Part shown: in pieces, positions 12,056 through 20,438 of the stretch
Numbering within the stretch: the first letter of the stretch is position 1
How the letters are laid out: the number at the start of each line of letters is the position of its first letter
Assembly: GCA_902601545.1 (NCBI GenBank)
Contig: CACKNR010000007.1
Location: forward strand, 1-50,991
Source: an uncultured Pelagibacteraceae bacterium
Lineage (GTDB): Bacteria > Pseudomonadota > Alphaproteobacteria > Pelagibacterales > Pelagibacteraceae
Direction of reading: 5' to 3'
DNA length: 50,991 bases
Made by a program: the position numbers and the translations under genes
The notes under the pieces: model-generated
Database searches by the model: none
Told to the model about the DNA's origin: nothing
The model's input: only the letters and a program-made list of their open reading frames with translations

Positions 12056-12637
12056 TTAAGCCTTTTTCTCTTCCTTCTTCGGTTCTTCTTTCTTAGCTTC
12101 TGCTTTAGGTTGTTCCTTTTTAGGTTCTTCCTTCTTCGGCTCTTCTTTCTTAGCTTCTGCTTTAGGTTGTTCCTTTTTAGGTTCTTCCTTCTTCGGCTCT
12201 TCCTTTTTAGTCTCCGCTTTAGGTTGTTCCTTTTTAGGATCCTCTTTTTTTGCTTCAGCTTTTTGATCAGGCTTTTTACCGTCAGCTGCTGGAGCGTCTT
12301 TTTTAGTTTCTTCTTTTTTATCTCCTTCAGCTTTTTTTCTATCTTTTTTTGGTATTGCCTTTTGAGGATTATTCCCAGGTTTTGGCATTGGCATTAACTG
12401 CACCTCGCCTAGTAATCTAGAAACTCTCATCGTTGGCTGAGCTCCTTTACTCATCCAATATTTTACTCTTTCTGCTTCTATTTTTATTCTTTCCTTTTTA
12501 TCTTTAGGAAGTAACGGATTGTAAGAGCCAATTTTTTCAATAAATTTTCCATCTCTTGGGTATCTACTGTCAGCAATTACAATTTTATAAATGGGTCTTT
12601 TTCTTACTCCACCCATTGATAGTCTTATTCTTAACAT
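12056..12637 (-). CDS. rpsP: Ribosomal protein S16 with long repetitive Lys/Glu/Pro tail
   Basis: Residues 1-80 form an ordinary S16 (MLRIRLSMGGVRKRPIYKIV, IEKIGSYNPL, WMSKGAQPTMRVSRLL), a 30S assembly protein. From about residue 95 to 193 the protein is low-complexity and highly charged. It is built from a 19-residue unit resembling KKEEPKKEEPKKEQPKAEA, present in two full copies and flanking partial copies. The matching DNA is a 57-bp tandem repeat. The E. coli protein is only about 82 residues, so the tail more than doubles the length. The tail's net charge is roughly balanced and it is probably disordered. It is the first gene after ffh in transcription order and starts the rpsP-trmD-rplS group. 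Confidence 0.95.
   Translation of the reverse strand: MLRIRLSMGGVRKRPIYKIVIADSRYPRDGKFIEKIGSYNPLLPKDKKERIKIEAERVKYWMSKGAQPTMRVSRLLGEVQLMPMPKPGNNPQKAIPKKDRKKAEGDKKEETKKDAPAADGKKPDQKAEAKKEDPKKEQPKAETKKEEPKKEEPKKEQPKAEAKKEEPKKEEPKKEQPKAEAKKEEPKKEEKKA
12071..12241. repeat. Tandem 57-bp repeat inside rpsP
   Basis: Three consecutive units begin at 12071, 12128 and 12185, an exact spacing of 57 bases. The first two are almost identical (one visible C/T difference near 12083/12140). The third has diverged. Each unit encodes 19 residues in the rpsP frame, so copy-number change would keep the frame open. The repeat is coding, with no spacers, so it is not a CRISPR array. Confidence 0.92.
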
Positions 12638-12647
12638 TTTATACCTT

Positions 12648-14000
12648 TCATTTTAGTTGATTGAGCATTTCATCTGGGATCATCCCGGATGGAATTTTTT
12701 TTCCTTGAGACATTTTTTTCATCATGTCTGACATCATTTTAAATTGTTTTAATAGTTTATTGATTTTTGAAACATCTACACCTGCTCCTTTAGAAATTCT
12801 TTTCCGTCTTGATCCACTAATAATTTTTGGATTTTCTCTTTCATTTTTAGTCATTGATAAAATAATTGCTTCATTCTCCACTAACATTTTTTCATCTATA
12901 TTTGCTTGATCCATTTTTGCTTTCATTTTATTCACACCAGGCAACATAGACATAACTCCTTCCATTCCACCCATTTTTTTCATTTGCCTTAACTGTGAAA
13001 GATATGAGTCCATTGTGAAAATTCCTTTTTTTAATTCGTCCTCTGTTTCTTTAATTTTTTCTTCGCTTAAATCTTGTTGGGCTTTCTCTACTAGGGTTAC
13101 TATATCACCCATTCCTAATATTCTATTAGCTAATCGATCTGGATGGAAAAGTTCAAGATCAGTAATTTTTTCTCCCACACCAATATATTTAATTGGTTTA
13201 CCTGTTACATGTTTCATGCTTAATGCTGCGCCACCACGTGCATCACCATCAACCCTCGTAAGAATAATTCCAGAAAGATTAACAGCAGTGTCAAATTCTT
13301 TTGCAACATTTACAGCTATTTGTCCTGTCAACGAGTCAGCTACTAAAATTGTTTCTGCTGGTTTTGTAAGGTCTTTAATTTGTTTAATCTCTGACATCAT
13401 GGGTAAATCTATCTGAGTTCTTCCTGCTGTATCAAAAATAATAACATCTGAGCCATTAAGATTAGCTGCATTTAATGCCCTTTTAGTAATGTCGATTGGT
13501 TGTTGCTTGTCAACTATAGGCAAACATTGAATTCCATTAGCTTCGGCAAGAAATTTAAGTTGTTCTTGAGCAGCTGGTCTATAAACGTCTAAACTAACTA
13601 ACATTACTTTTTTTTTAAAATTCTTCTCTATATTTTTTGCTAACTTTGCTGCAGACGTTGTTTTACCCGAACCCTGTAATCCAACTAATAAAACAGAGAC
13701 TGGTGGAACAGCTTTGAAGTTAAGTTCTTCGTTTTTAGAGCCTAAAATATTAACTAATTCATCGTAAACGATTTTAACTATCATCTGGCCAGCAGATGTT
13801 GATTTTATAATTTCTTTACCAATAGCTTTAGGTTTTACATTAGCTATAAACTCTTTAGTAACAGGAAGAGCTACGTCGGCCTCTAATAAAGCTAATCGTA
13901 TCTCTTTTAAACCAGAGTCAACTTGCTCCTCTGTCAATGAGGGAGCACTTTTAAGCTTAGAAAAAATACTTTCTAATTTATTTGTTAAATTTTCAAACAT
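12648..14000 (-). CDS. ffh: Signal recognition particle protein Ffh
   Basis: The SRP54-family GTPase binds signal sequences of membrane proteins and hands ribosomes to FtsY. I use the ATG at 14000 (MFENLTNKLESIF, 450 residues), the family's usual opening; the ATG at 14018 adds six atypical residues. The N domain is followed by the G domain with GLQGSGKTTSAAKLA (G1), DTAGR (G3) and TRVDGDARGGAAL. The C-terminal M domain is methionine-rich, with SGSRRKRISKGAGV as the SRP-RNA binding helix. FtsY is encoded just beyond dapF on the other strand, so both SRP GTPases are within 2 kb. Confidence 0.97.
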   Translation of the reverse strand: MFENLTNKLESIFSKLKSAPSLTEEQVDSGLKEIRLALLEADVALPVTKEFIANVKPKAIGKEIIKSTSAGQMIVKIVYDELVNILGSKNEELNFKAVPPVSVLLVGLQGSGKTTSAAKLAKNIEKNFKKKVMLVSLDVYRPAAQEQLKFLAEANGIQCLPIVDKQQPIDITKRALNAANLNGSDVIIFDTAGRTQIDLPMMSEIKQIKDLTKPAETILVADSLTGQIAVNVAKEFDTAVNLSGIILTRVDGDARGGAALSMKHVTGKPIKYIGVGEKITDLELFHPDRLANRILGMGDIVTLVEKAQQDLSEEKIKETEDELKKGIFTMDSYLSQLRQMKKMGGMEGVMSMLPGVNKMKAKMDQANIDEKMLVENEAIILSMTKNERENPKIISGSRRKRISKGAGVDVSKINKLLKQFKMMSDMMKKMSQGKKIPSGMIPDEMLNQLK

Positions 14001-14024
14001 TTTTATAACGTCCAACACCTATTG

Positions 14025-14118
14025 CACTAGTGGGCGAACCTTCGCTGACTAGTGTCGACACTCTTGTTGTCAAGAGCACCGCAAAAACATGTGTATTTGC
14101 GGAAAGTTTGTGGAAACT
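14025..14118. other. Cluster of four small hairpins between ffh and dapF; possible structured RNA
   Basis: Four inverted repeats follow one another with almost no spacing. Hairpin 1 is 14025-14054 (CACTAG/CTAGTG outer stem, GCGA/TCGC inner stem). Hairpin 2 is 14061-14076 (CTCTTG, loop TTGT, CAAGAG). Hairpin 3 is 14079-14102 (CCGCAAA/TTTGCGG). Hairpin 4 is 14105-14118 (AGTTT/AAACT). A perfect 12-base palindrome, AGTGTCGACACT at 14051-14062, overlaps hairpins 1 and 2 and could form a competing structure. The G+C content here is higher than in most of the window. It could be a small RNA or the 5' leader of ffh or dapF; the strand cannot be decided. I do not recognise a known RNA family. Confidence 0.45.
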
Positions 14119-14164
14119 ACAATTTGGGGTTTTAAAAGTCAATGAATAATTATACTAATCAATT

Positions 14165-14983
14165 ATGGCAACGATTAACGCATATAAAATGGATGGATTG
14201 GGTAATGATTTCATTATTATCGATAGAAGATCAAATCCTATTAACTTAACAAAAGATAAAATTATTGAGTTAGGAAAAAGAAGCAATATTGGTTTTGATC
14301 AAATAATTTTTATTGAAAAAGAGAAAGAGAATTCTTTTCCAATAACAATTTTTAATTCTGACGGGGGTGAAGTAAGTGCTTGTGGAAATGGTTCAAGATG
14401 TGTTGCGTATCTTTTGAGCAAAAATTTAAATGTTAACCAAATTAAACTAAAAACAAGTAATCGTAGTCTTAATGCTAAAATTGTTGGAAATTTAATGGTA
14501 GAGCTTGAAATGGGAAAGCCTTTATTTAATTTTGAAGATATTCCGTTATCAAAAACAGTAAATCCTGCTAACGTCTCGTTAAATGTACAAGGCGAAAAAT
14601 TTACTGGTGGATTTTGTCTAAACGTAGGGAACCCCCACATAGTTTTTTTTGTAGATGATTGCTTTAAACACGATTTGAAAGAAATAGGACCTTTAATTGA
14701 AAATCATGAATTATTTCCCGAAAAAACAAATGTAACATTTGCTCAAATTTTAGATAAAAGAAATATTTTAGTTAATGTTTGGGAGAGAGGTGCTGGGCTT
14801 ACTAAAGCATGTGGAACAGCAGCTTGTGCAACGGCCGTTGCTGGAAAAAATAACAAATTAGTAGAAAACAAAGTTGCAATTAAATTTAAAGAGGGGATCT
14901 TAAACATAGTTTTAGATGAAAAAAATAATATATTTATGACTGGTCCAGTGTCAGAAATAAAGAATATAAAAGTAGAAATATAA
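14165..14983 (+). CDS. dapF: Diaminopimelate epimerase
   Basis: The 272-residue, cofactor-independent racemase converts LL- to meso-diaminopimelate for lysine and peptidoglycan. The two catalytic cysteines are Cys73 in SACGNGSRCVAY and Cys216 in TKACGTAACA. The opening KMDGLGNDF and the segment WERGAGLT are further family signatures. It is transcribed divergently from ffh, and ftsY begins 1 base after its stop. In many alphaproteobacteria a MiaB/MtaB-type methylthiotransferase gene separates dapF and ftsY; it is absent here. A TATACT at 14151-14156 lies only 8 bases before the ATG, so a very short leader is possible. Confidence 0.97.
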   Translation: MATINAYKMDGLGNDFIIIDRRSNPINLTKDKIIELGKRSNIGFDQIIFIEKEKENSFPITIFNSDGGEVSACGNGSRCVAYLLSKNLNVNQIKLKTSNRSLNAKIVGNLMVELEMGKPLFNFEDIPLSKTVNPANVSLNVQGEKFTGGFCLNVGNPHIVFFVDDCFKHDLKEIGPLIENHELFPEKTNVTFAQILDKRNILVNVWERGAGLTKACGTAACATAVAGKNNKLVENKVAIKFKEGILNIVLDEKNNIFMTGPVSEIKNIKVEI

Positions 14984-14984
14984 A

Positions 14985-15905
14985 ATGGGAATTTTTGATA
15001 AGTTTAAATCAGGACTTGGAAAAAGTTCATCGAGCTTTTCAGAAGGATTTAAAAATATCTTTTCTAAAAAAAGGGTTGATTCCACCATTCTCGAAGAATT
15101 TGAGGAATTAATCATTTCTTCTGATGCCGGTGTTGATGTAGCAAAAGAGCTTAGAAAAGATTTAGAAAACTTTAAGGTTGATAAAAAATTAGACGATCAC
15201 AAAGAAATTTTAAAACTCTTAGCTGATAAGTTAGCGATAAATCTCCAAAAGTACGAAAAAGATTTAAGCCTAATGGGGAATGCAAAATCTGCTGTAATTG
15301 TTGTATCTGGTGTGAACGGCGTTGGAAAAACAACAAGTATTGGAAAACTAGGAAAGTATTTTAAAGACAATAATAGATCCGTTGTCTTTGGTGCCGCAGA
15401 TACTTTTAGAGCAGCAGCTATAGATCAGCTTCAAGTTTGGGCTGCAAAAGTAAAAGTAGATATAATTAAGTCAGAAATAAATAGTGACCCGGCTTCTGTT
15501 GCTTTTAAAACTGCAGAATTTGCAAAAAAAAATGAAATTGATATCGCCTTGATAGACACTGCAGGTAGACTACAAAATAAAAAAAATCTAATGGAAGAAT
15601 ATAAAAAAATTATCAATGTTCTGAAAAAAATTGATGATTCATTTCCTAACGAAGTAATTCTAGTTCTTGATGCGACTACTGGTCAAAATGCACTGAATCA
15701 AGTTGAAGAATTTAGTAAGATTCATAATCTTACAGGCCTTATAATTACAAAACTTGATAGTACTGCTAAAGGCGGAGTAGTTTTAGCAATTTGTAAAAAA
15801 TATAATTTACCTATAGTTGCAATTGGAATGGGTGAAAAAGAAGATGACTTGCAACCCTTTAATGCTGAATATTTTTCAAAAGCATTGTTAGGCATTAAGG
15901 CCTAA
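14985..15905 (+). CDS. ftsY: Signal recognition particle receptor FtsY
   Basis: The 306-residue protein is an NG-domain GTPase that docks SRP-ribosome complexes at the inner membrane. It has G1 GVNGVGKTTSIGKLGKYF near residue 105, DTFRAAAIDQL, G3 DTAGRLQNKKNLM and G4 TKLDSTAKGG. The acidic N-terminal A domain of E. coli FtsY is missing; only a short opening (GIFDKFKSGLGKSSSSF) precedes the N domain, as is common in alphaproteobacteria. It follows dapF by 1 base. Its 3' end overlaps the convergent hydrolase gene by 18 bp. Confidence 0.97.
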   Translation: MGIFDKFKSGLGKSSSSFSEGFKNIFSKKRVDSTILEEFEELIISSDAGVDVAKELRKDLENFKVDKKLDDHKEILKLLADKLAINLQKYEKDLSLMGNAKSAVIVVSGVNGVGKTTSIGKLGKYFKDNNRSVVFGAADTFRAAAIDQLQVWAAKVKVDIIKSEINSDPASVAFKTAEFAKKNEIDIALIDTAGRLQNKKNLMEEYKKIINVLKKIDDSFPNEVILVLDATTGQNALNQVEEFSKIHNLTGLIITKLDSTAKGGVVLAICKKYNLPIVAIGMGEKEDDLQPFNAEYFSKALLGIKA

Positions 15906-16691
15906 AAACTTTCTTAAAGAATTCATTAATTGATCGTTAAATTCCATCATATGGTCGTCGTTTTCGGAAAAGTAACTAAATTTTGGTTGATTAGCCTTGT
16001 CAAATAATTCTACGCCCATTTTGAAAGGAACAACATCATCTTTCTTGCCATGCATGATTAAAATAGGAGTATTAATATTTTTAATCTTTTTTGAAGAATC
16101 GTATCTATCTTTTATTAATAAATCGATTGGTAAATAAGGATAATAAATTTTTGCTGCATCAGCAATCGAAGTAAAAGGTGACTCTAAAACAATACCAGCA
16201 AAAGAATTGTCTTGGCCTAACTCTGTAGCAACACCAGTGCCTAATGACTCCCCATATAAAATTATATTTTTATTTTCAATTCCAGTATTATTAAGCCAAT
16301 CAACTGATTTTCTGGCATCATTATACAAATTCTTCTCTGATGGTTTGCCTAGATTACCGCTAAACCCTCTCCATGAAATAATAAGAATATTTACATCTAA
16401 TTTATTTAGTTCATTAAGCTTATGCACCCTATTTGTGAGATCGCCTGCATTACCATGGAAATATAAAATTGTTTTATATTTTTTTAAGTCTTTTTCCAAA
16501 AACCATGATTTAAGTTTTATATCTTTATCAACCTCAATAAAAACTTCTTTATATTCAAATTGAATTTCATCTCCGGTGTAGTTATTTTCGCTTGGATGAT
16601 AAAGTAATTTTCTTTGATACAAATAAGTAAAAAGTACAATTACAATATAAGCTAATATAATTGATGATAAAGCTAAATAAAGATACTTCAT
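15888..16691 (-). CDS. Membrane-anchored alpha/beta hydrolase (BEM46-like)
   Basis: The 267-residue protein has a single N-terminal membrane helix (about residues 5-24) followed by an alpha/beta-hydrolase domain. The oxyanion-hole region reads YFHGNAGD near residue 77. The nucleophile is Ser149 in YGESLGTG, the acid Asp219 in MHGKKDDVVPF, and the histidine His247 in ENDDHMMEF, so the triad is complete. The layout matches BEM46/YqkD-type serine hydrolases, whose substrates are mostly unknown. The start overlaps the DMT transporter stop by 4 bases (ATGA-type coupling). The C-terminus overlaps convergent ftsY. Confidence 0.88.
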   Translation of the reverse strand: MKYLYLALSSIILAYIVIVLFTYLYQRKLLYHPSENNYTGDEIQFEYKEVFIEVDKDIKLKSWFLEKDLKKYKTILYFHGNAGDLTNRVHKLNELNKLDVNILIISWRGFSGNLGKPSEKNLYNDARKSVDWLNNTGIENKNIILYGESLGTGVATELGQDNSFAGIVLESPFTSIADAAKIYYPYLPIDLLIKDRYDSSKKIKNINTPILIMHGKKDDVVPFKMGVELFDKANQPKFSYFSENDDHMMEFNDQLMNSLRKFLGLNA

Positions 16692-17590
16692 ACTTTTTTT
16701 CTAGCGAAATAAACTCCAGTAAAAACCAGTAAGCCACCTAAATAATGAAAACTTAGAAGAGGTTCTTCAAAAATTATTATTCCAAAGATAGATCCATAAA
16801 CTGCGAATAAATATAAGGTAAACCCAGCAAAGGATGCGCCTACATATTTTTGTAACCGTGTATATAAGGAGAAAGCAATAATACTAGGTGAAATAGCAGC
16901 AAAAACAATCCAGAACAAAAATGTCTGATTATAATTTGTCTTAGCAAAATAAATATTTTCCAAAATAAAAAATGGGAAAAGCGACATAAATCCAAACATT
17001 GCGATTAAAGTAAATCGAGCCATTAAACTAAATTTTGATTTCCAATTTAATAAATAAATTGAGTAAAGAGCCCAACCTAAAGCTGCTCCCAAAACCCATA
17101 AGTCACCTATTGTAAAATTTAAGTTTATTAAAAAATCTAAATTACCCTTAGATATAATTGTAAAAACACCTGCAATACAAATAAATAAGCCTAATATTCT
17201 AAAAAAATTAATTTTTTCTTTAAAGAATAAAATTGATAAAAAAATTATTATTACTGGTGAAGATGTATAGATTATACCAATATTTGCCATTGTTGTTGTC
17301 ATGCCTGCAAGATTTGGAAAAGCCCCACATATACCGCAACCCATTGAGCCTAAGAAAAAAAGCTTAAAAAACTCTTTATTGAAGTCTTTTTTATTTTTTA
17401 AGATTTCGTTAAAAAAAAATGGAAATAATATAATGAATACAGTAAACCATCGCCAAAATGCTAGAGATATAGGAGGTACTGACTCAACTCCACCTCTTGC
17501 TACAATAGTGTTTGTAGCCATAAAAATTGGCTGGATTAACAAAAGTAAATAAGGAGCGTAAGGATTATTTTTTGTCAATGAAGGCTTCAT
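16688..17590 (-). CDS. DMT-family (EamA) transporter
   Basis: The 300-residue, very hydrophobic protein has about ten transmembrane segments arranged as two EamA repeats. The first repeat opens with QPIFMATNTIVARG and W-RW-(T)V; the second with GDLWVLGAALGWALYSIYL near residue 165. The C-terminal motif EEPLLSFHYLGGLLVFTGVY is characteristic of EamA proteins, which export or import metabolites such as amino acids or nucleosides. The substrate cannot be told. The start overlaps the small membrane gene upstream by 26 bp, and the stop overlaps the hydrolase, so these probably form one transcription unit. Confidence 0.9.
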   Translation of the reverse strand: MKPSLTKNNPYAPYLLLLIQPIFMATNTIVARGGVESVPPISLAFWRWFTVFIILFPFFFNEILKNKKDFNKEFFKLFFLGSMGCGICGAFPNLAGMTTTMANIGIIYTSSPVIIIFLSILFFKEKINFFRILGLFICIAGVFTIISKGNLDFLINLNFTIGDLWVLGAALGWALYSIYLLNWKSKFSLMARFTLIAMFGFMSLFPFFILENIYFAKTNYNQTFLFWIVFAAISPSIIAFSLYTRLQKYVGASFAGFTLYLFAVYGSIFGIIIFEEPLLSFHYLGGLLVFTGVYFARKKV

Positions 17591-17744
17591 AGAACATCAT
17601 TACAATTACCAAACCCATTAAAATATAAACAGGAAGCACATCAAAAAATCCTATCATCATTGATCTAGTTAATGTTGTGGCTAAACCAATTAAAAAAAGG
17701 GTACAGAGACCAACGCCAATTATTATTGTAATTTTATCCTTCAT
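17565..17744 (-). CDS. Small two-helix membrane protein of unknown function
   Basis: Starting at the ATG at 17744 (MKDKITII) gives 59 residues; an upstream ATG at 17762 would overlap the amidase further and add MRKIVE. Two hydrophobic helices are visible (about residues 4-22 and 31-50), ending in the charged tail EAFIDKK. The gene lies tightly between the amidase and the DMT transporter, overlapping the latter, and is co-oriented with both. I recognise no family. It could be a real small protein conserved by context or a chance open frame; tight overlap and good hydrophobic patterning favour the former. Confidence 0.55.
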   Translation of the reverse strand: MKDKITIIIGVGLCTLFLIGLATTLTRSMMIGFFDVLPVYILMGLVIVMMFYEAFIDKK

Positions 17745-19068
17745 CTCTACAATTTTTCTCAAGCCAGTTAGCTGTACCTAAAAATCTTAAATCATCAAGT
17801 TTATCACCAACTAACTGAAGGCCTAATGGTAAGTCATTTTCACCTGTAAGTAAAGGTAATGAAATTGTGGGCAAACCAAGATAAGTCCAGATTTTTTGGA
17901 AGTCCGCACTTCCAGTAGATTTTAATCCTTTGTCAGCAACTCCGCTTGATGATGGAGTAATAATTCCGTGGTAATCTTCAAAAACTTCTTTATAGGACTC
18001 ATAACTTTGTTTCATAAAATCTGCAGCATCTCCGTACTCCTTTGCTGAATATTTTAATCCTCTAGAGATAGCTTCTCTCATTTCTTTTGAAAGTTTAGTT
18101 TTATCCTTTTTATAGTAAACTTGAAAATTATTTGCCATATCAACCTCATGAATGATTTGGTGATACTTTGGTATTTCATCAAAGTATGACGGAGTATCAA
18201 AAACCTCGATATTCTTTTTGAAATTTTTAATAAGAAATTCAAAAGCTTGCTGTGATTTTTTATTTATATTTTTCCAATTTTTCGTTTTATAAAAAATAAA
18301 CTTCGGATCAAAAACTGGTCCTTTCTCACATTCCTGGATCATGTTGTCAGCAGCGAAATAAATTGTTGAGGGGTCATGTAAATCTTTTCTAATTAGTGAT
18401 TTAGCTAATAATGCAACATCTTTCACACTTTTACCAAATACGCCCATTGTATCTAGTTTATCCGAAACTTTTAAAACACCGTTTCTAGAGATTAATCCAT
18501 ACGAGGGTTTATATCCAACTACACCGCAATATGATGCTGGTCTGATTACTGATCCTCCAGTTTGAGAACCCACAGATAAAGGTGCCATATGAGCTGCAAC
18601 TGCTGCTGCTGATCCACTTGATGATCCTCCTGGTGTTCTTGAATAATCATGAGGATTTTTTGTTTTAGATGGATGTATATATGCAAGTTCACAAGTAACA
18701 GTTTTACCCATGATAATTGCCCCTGAATTTTTTAATAAGTTTACAATTTCCGAGTCTTGTGAGTTAGACATTTTTTTTCTAAAGACTGTCCCACATTCGG
18801 TTGGCATATCATACGTACCTATAATATCCTTAATTGCAACTGGCATTCCGTGCAATGGTCCTAGAGGTTTTCCAGATTTTCTATAGGTGTCAGCTTCTTC
18901 AGCTTTTTCTAATAAAAGTTTTTTGTCTAAAAATTGCCAAGCCTGGACGTCTTTTTCGAATTTTTTAATTCTATCTAAATAAGCTTTGCAAAGATCTAAA
19001 GAAGAAATTTCACCAGAACGAAGTTTTTGCGATAAATCGTAAGCACTTAAAGATGTAACGTCTATCAT
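17734..19068 (-). CDS. Amidase (amidase-signature family)
   Basis: The 444-residue enzyme belongs to the Ser-cisSer-Lys amidases related to GatA. The catalytic lysine is Lys80 in PVAIKDIIG. The glycine/serine-rich motif TPGGSSSGSAAAVAA (145-159) supplies the cis-Ser, and GSQTGGSVIRPAS contains the nucleophile Ser173. It is probably not the GatA subunit because no gatB or gatC is nearby and the C-terminal half is divergent. It lies 8 bp downstream of the TRAP permease gene dctM in the same direction, so it may hydrolyse the amide or ureide substrate imported by that transporter. That link is inference. Confidence 0.88.
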   Translation of the reverse strand: MIDVTSLSAYDLSQKLRSGEISSLDLCKAYLDRIKKFEKDVQAWQFLDKKLLLEKAEEADTYRKSGKPLGPLHGMPVAIKDIIGTYDMPTECGTVFRKKMSNSQDSEIVNLLKNSGAIIMGKTVTCELAYIHPSKTKNPHDYSRTPGGSSSGSAAAVAAHMAPLSVGSQTGGSVIRPASYCGVVGYKPSYGLISRNGVLKVSDKLDTMGVFGKSVKDVALLAKSLIRKDLHDPSTIYFAADNMIQECEKGPVFDPKFIFYKTKNWKNINKKSQQAFEFLIKNFKKNIEVFDTPSYFDEIPKYHQIIHEVDMANNFQVYYKKDKTKLSKEMREAISRGLKYSAKEYGDAADFMKQSYESYKEVFEDYHGIITPSSSGVADKGLKSTGSADFQKIWTYLGLPTISLPLLTGENDLPLGLQLVGDKLDDLRFLGTANWLEKNCRDEG

Positions 19069-19076
19069 TTAAATTA

Positions 19077-20438
19077 TTAATTAGCGAATAATGTATCTGG
19101 CAACCAAAGAGCTATTCCTGGAAATAGATACATTAAAAACATGGCAAATATAACAATACCTAGGAAAGGCATAATACCTCTAAATATTTCCATTAACTCC
19201 ACATTTTTAGATTGGACACCTTTTAAATAGTAGGCGGACATTGCCATCGGCGGTGTTAAAAATGAAGTTTGTAAATTCAATGCGATAAGCATTGCGAAAA
19301 AATAAGGATTTACCTCGAAGAAAGCTACTAAAGGTAAAAATATTGGAACAAATATAATTAAAATTTCCGTCCACTCCAATGGCCAACCTAATAAGAAAAT
19401 AATTATTTGTGTGATTACTAAGAATTGCCATGGTTGTAAATTCATTGATTTAAAGAAATGCTCAAAAACTTCATGGCCACCTAAGTAAGAAAAAACAGAT
19501 GCGAAAGTCCAAGAGCCAATGAATAGCCACATTATCATTGCAGTTGTCTTTGCTGTTAGAAATACAGACTCTTTAAAATTTTTCCATTTTAAAGTCTTGT
19601 AAAAATAAGAAAGCACTAATGCACCAAAGGCTCCTACTGCTGCAGCCTCTGCAGGTGTAGCAAGTCCTCCTAAAATAGTTCCTAATACTAATATTATTAA
19701 TGAGAAAAGTGGTAAGAACGAAACCATAACCTCTTTTAAAATTTCAGATCTTGGCGGAATATCCTCTTTTGGAGGTTTAGGCGCTATTGATGGATTAAAA
19801 TAAGCAAGTGTGACTGCGTACATTATATAAAGACCAGCTAATAATAATCCTGGGAAAATTGCTGCTGCAAACAATCTTAAAGGTGAAAGCTGAGCAATAA
19901 CTGAGTAAACAATTAACATGATACTTGGGGGAATCAAAATTCCTAAACATCCACCAGAACAAATTACTCCTGAAGCAAATTTTTTATCATATCCTGCCCT
20001 TATCATTGCAGGCCATGCAAGTAATCCCATTAGTGTAACAACAGCACCAATAATTCCTGTCGCTGTTGAAAATAAAGCGCAAGTTACAAGCGCGGCAACA
20101 GCCATAGAGGCTGGTAATCTATGAGATGCTAGTCTGATCGCAAAAAACAATCTAGAAACTATTCCGGCTCTCTCAACTAAGTAGCCCATAAATAAAAAGA
20201 GTGGGACGGCGGTTAAAACAGTATTATCCATCACTGTATAGGTGTTCTGGACAAATAATTGGAAAATCCTATTATCAAAAAGATGTTCCATTCTAGTGGG
20301 ATCAAAATAAGCGTAGTAACCAAAACCAACTCCCATTGCCATTAATGTAAATGCAATTGGAAAACCAAGTAGAACTGCAAATAGGAATATGCTCATCATT
20401 AGAATTGCGATTTCAGGATTGGTTAAACTAAATAACAT
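19077..20438 (-). CDS. dctM: TRAP transporter large permease (DctM type)
   Basis: The 453-residue protein has around 12 hydrophobic segments and the DctM-family landmarks: the opening IAILMMSIFLFAVLLGFPIAF, the FLFMGYLVERAG segment near residue 85, GCLGILIPPSIMLIVY near residue 170, and LNLQTSFLTPPMAMSAYYLKG near residue 390. It uses the sodium gradient to drive uptake of a carboxylate delivered by the periplasmic binding protein. Its start overlaps the dctQ stop by 11 bases, so the two permease parts are translationally coupled. The length is slightly above the classic DctM (about 425-430), like the keto-acid/mannitol-type TRAP permeases. Confidence 0.94.
   Translation of the reverse strand: MLFSLTNPEIAILMMSIFLFAVLLGFPIAFTLMAMGVGFGYYAYFDPTRMEHLFDNRIFQLFVQNTYTVMDNTVLTAVPLFLFMGYLVERAGIVSRLFFAIRLASHRLPASMAVAALVTCALFSTATGIIGAVVTLMGLLAWPAMIRAGYDKKFASGVICSGGCLGILIPPSIMLIVYSVIAQLSPLRLFAAAIFPGLLLAGLYIMYAVTLAYFNPSIAPKPPKEDIPPRSEILKEVMVSFLPLFSLIILVLGTILGGLATPAEAAAVGAFGALVLSYFYKTLKWKNFKESVFLTAKTTAMIMWLFIGSWTFASVFSYLGGHEVFEHFFKSMNLQPWQFLVITQIIIFLLGWPLEWTEILIIFVPIFLPLVAFFEVNPYFFAMLIALNLQTSFLTPPMAMSAYYLKGVQSKNVELMEIFRGIMPFLGIVIFAMFLMYLFPGIALWLPDTLFAN

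Noticed and set aside
12071-12241. Regularly spaced repeats as a CRISPR array
   Set aside because: The repeats are directly tandem with no spacers, lie inside a gene in frame, and no cas gene is nearby.
12110-12397. 95-residue Phe/Leu/Arg-rich ORF on the plus strand
   Set aside because: It is the reverse complement of the low-complexity rpsP tail; the coding pattern belongs to rpsP.
14089-14145. An 18-residue ORF on the plus strand (MCICGKFVETT...) before dapF
   Set aside because: It has no ribosome-binding sequence, overlaps hairpins 3 and 4, and such short frames are common by chance.
14001-14164. SRP RNA (ffs) next to ffh
   Set aside because: The conserved apical segment with GGAAGCAG is not found on either strand, so the hairpins are reported without an RNA family name.
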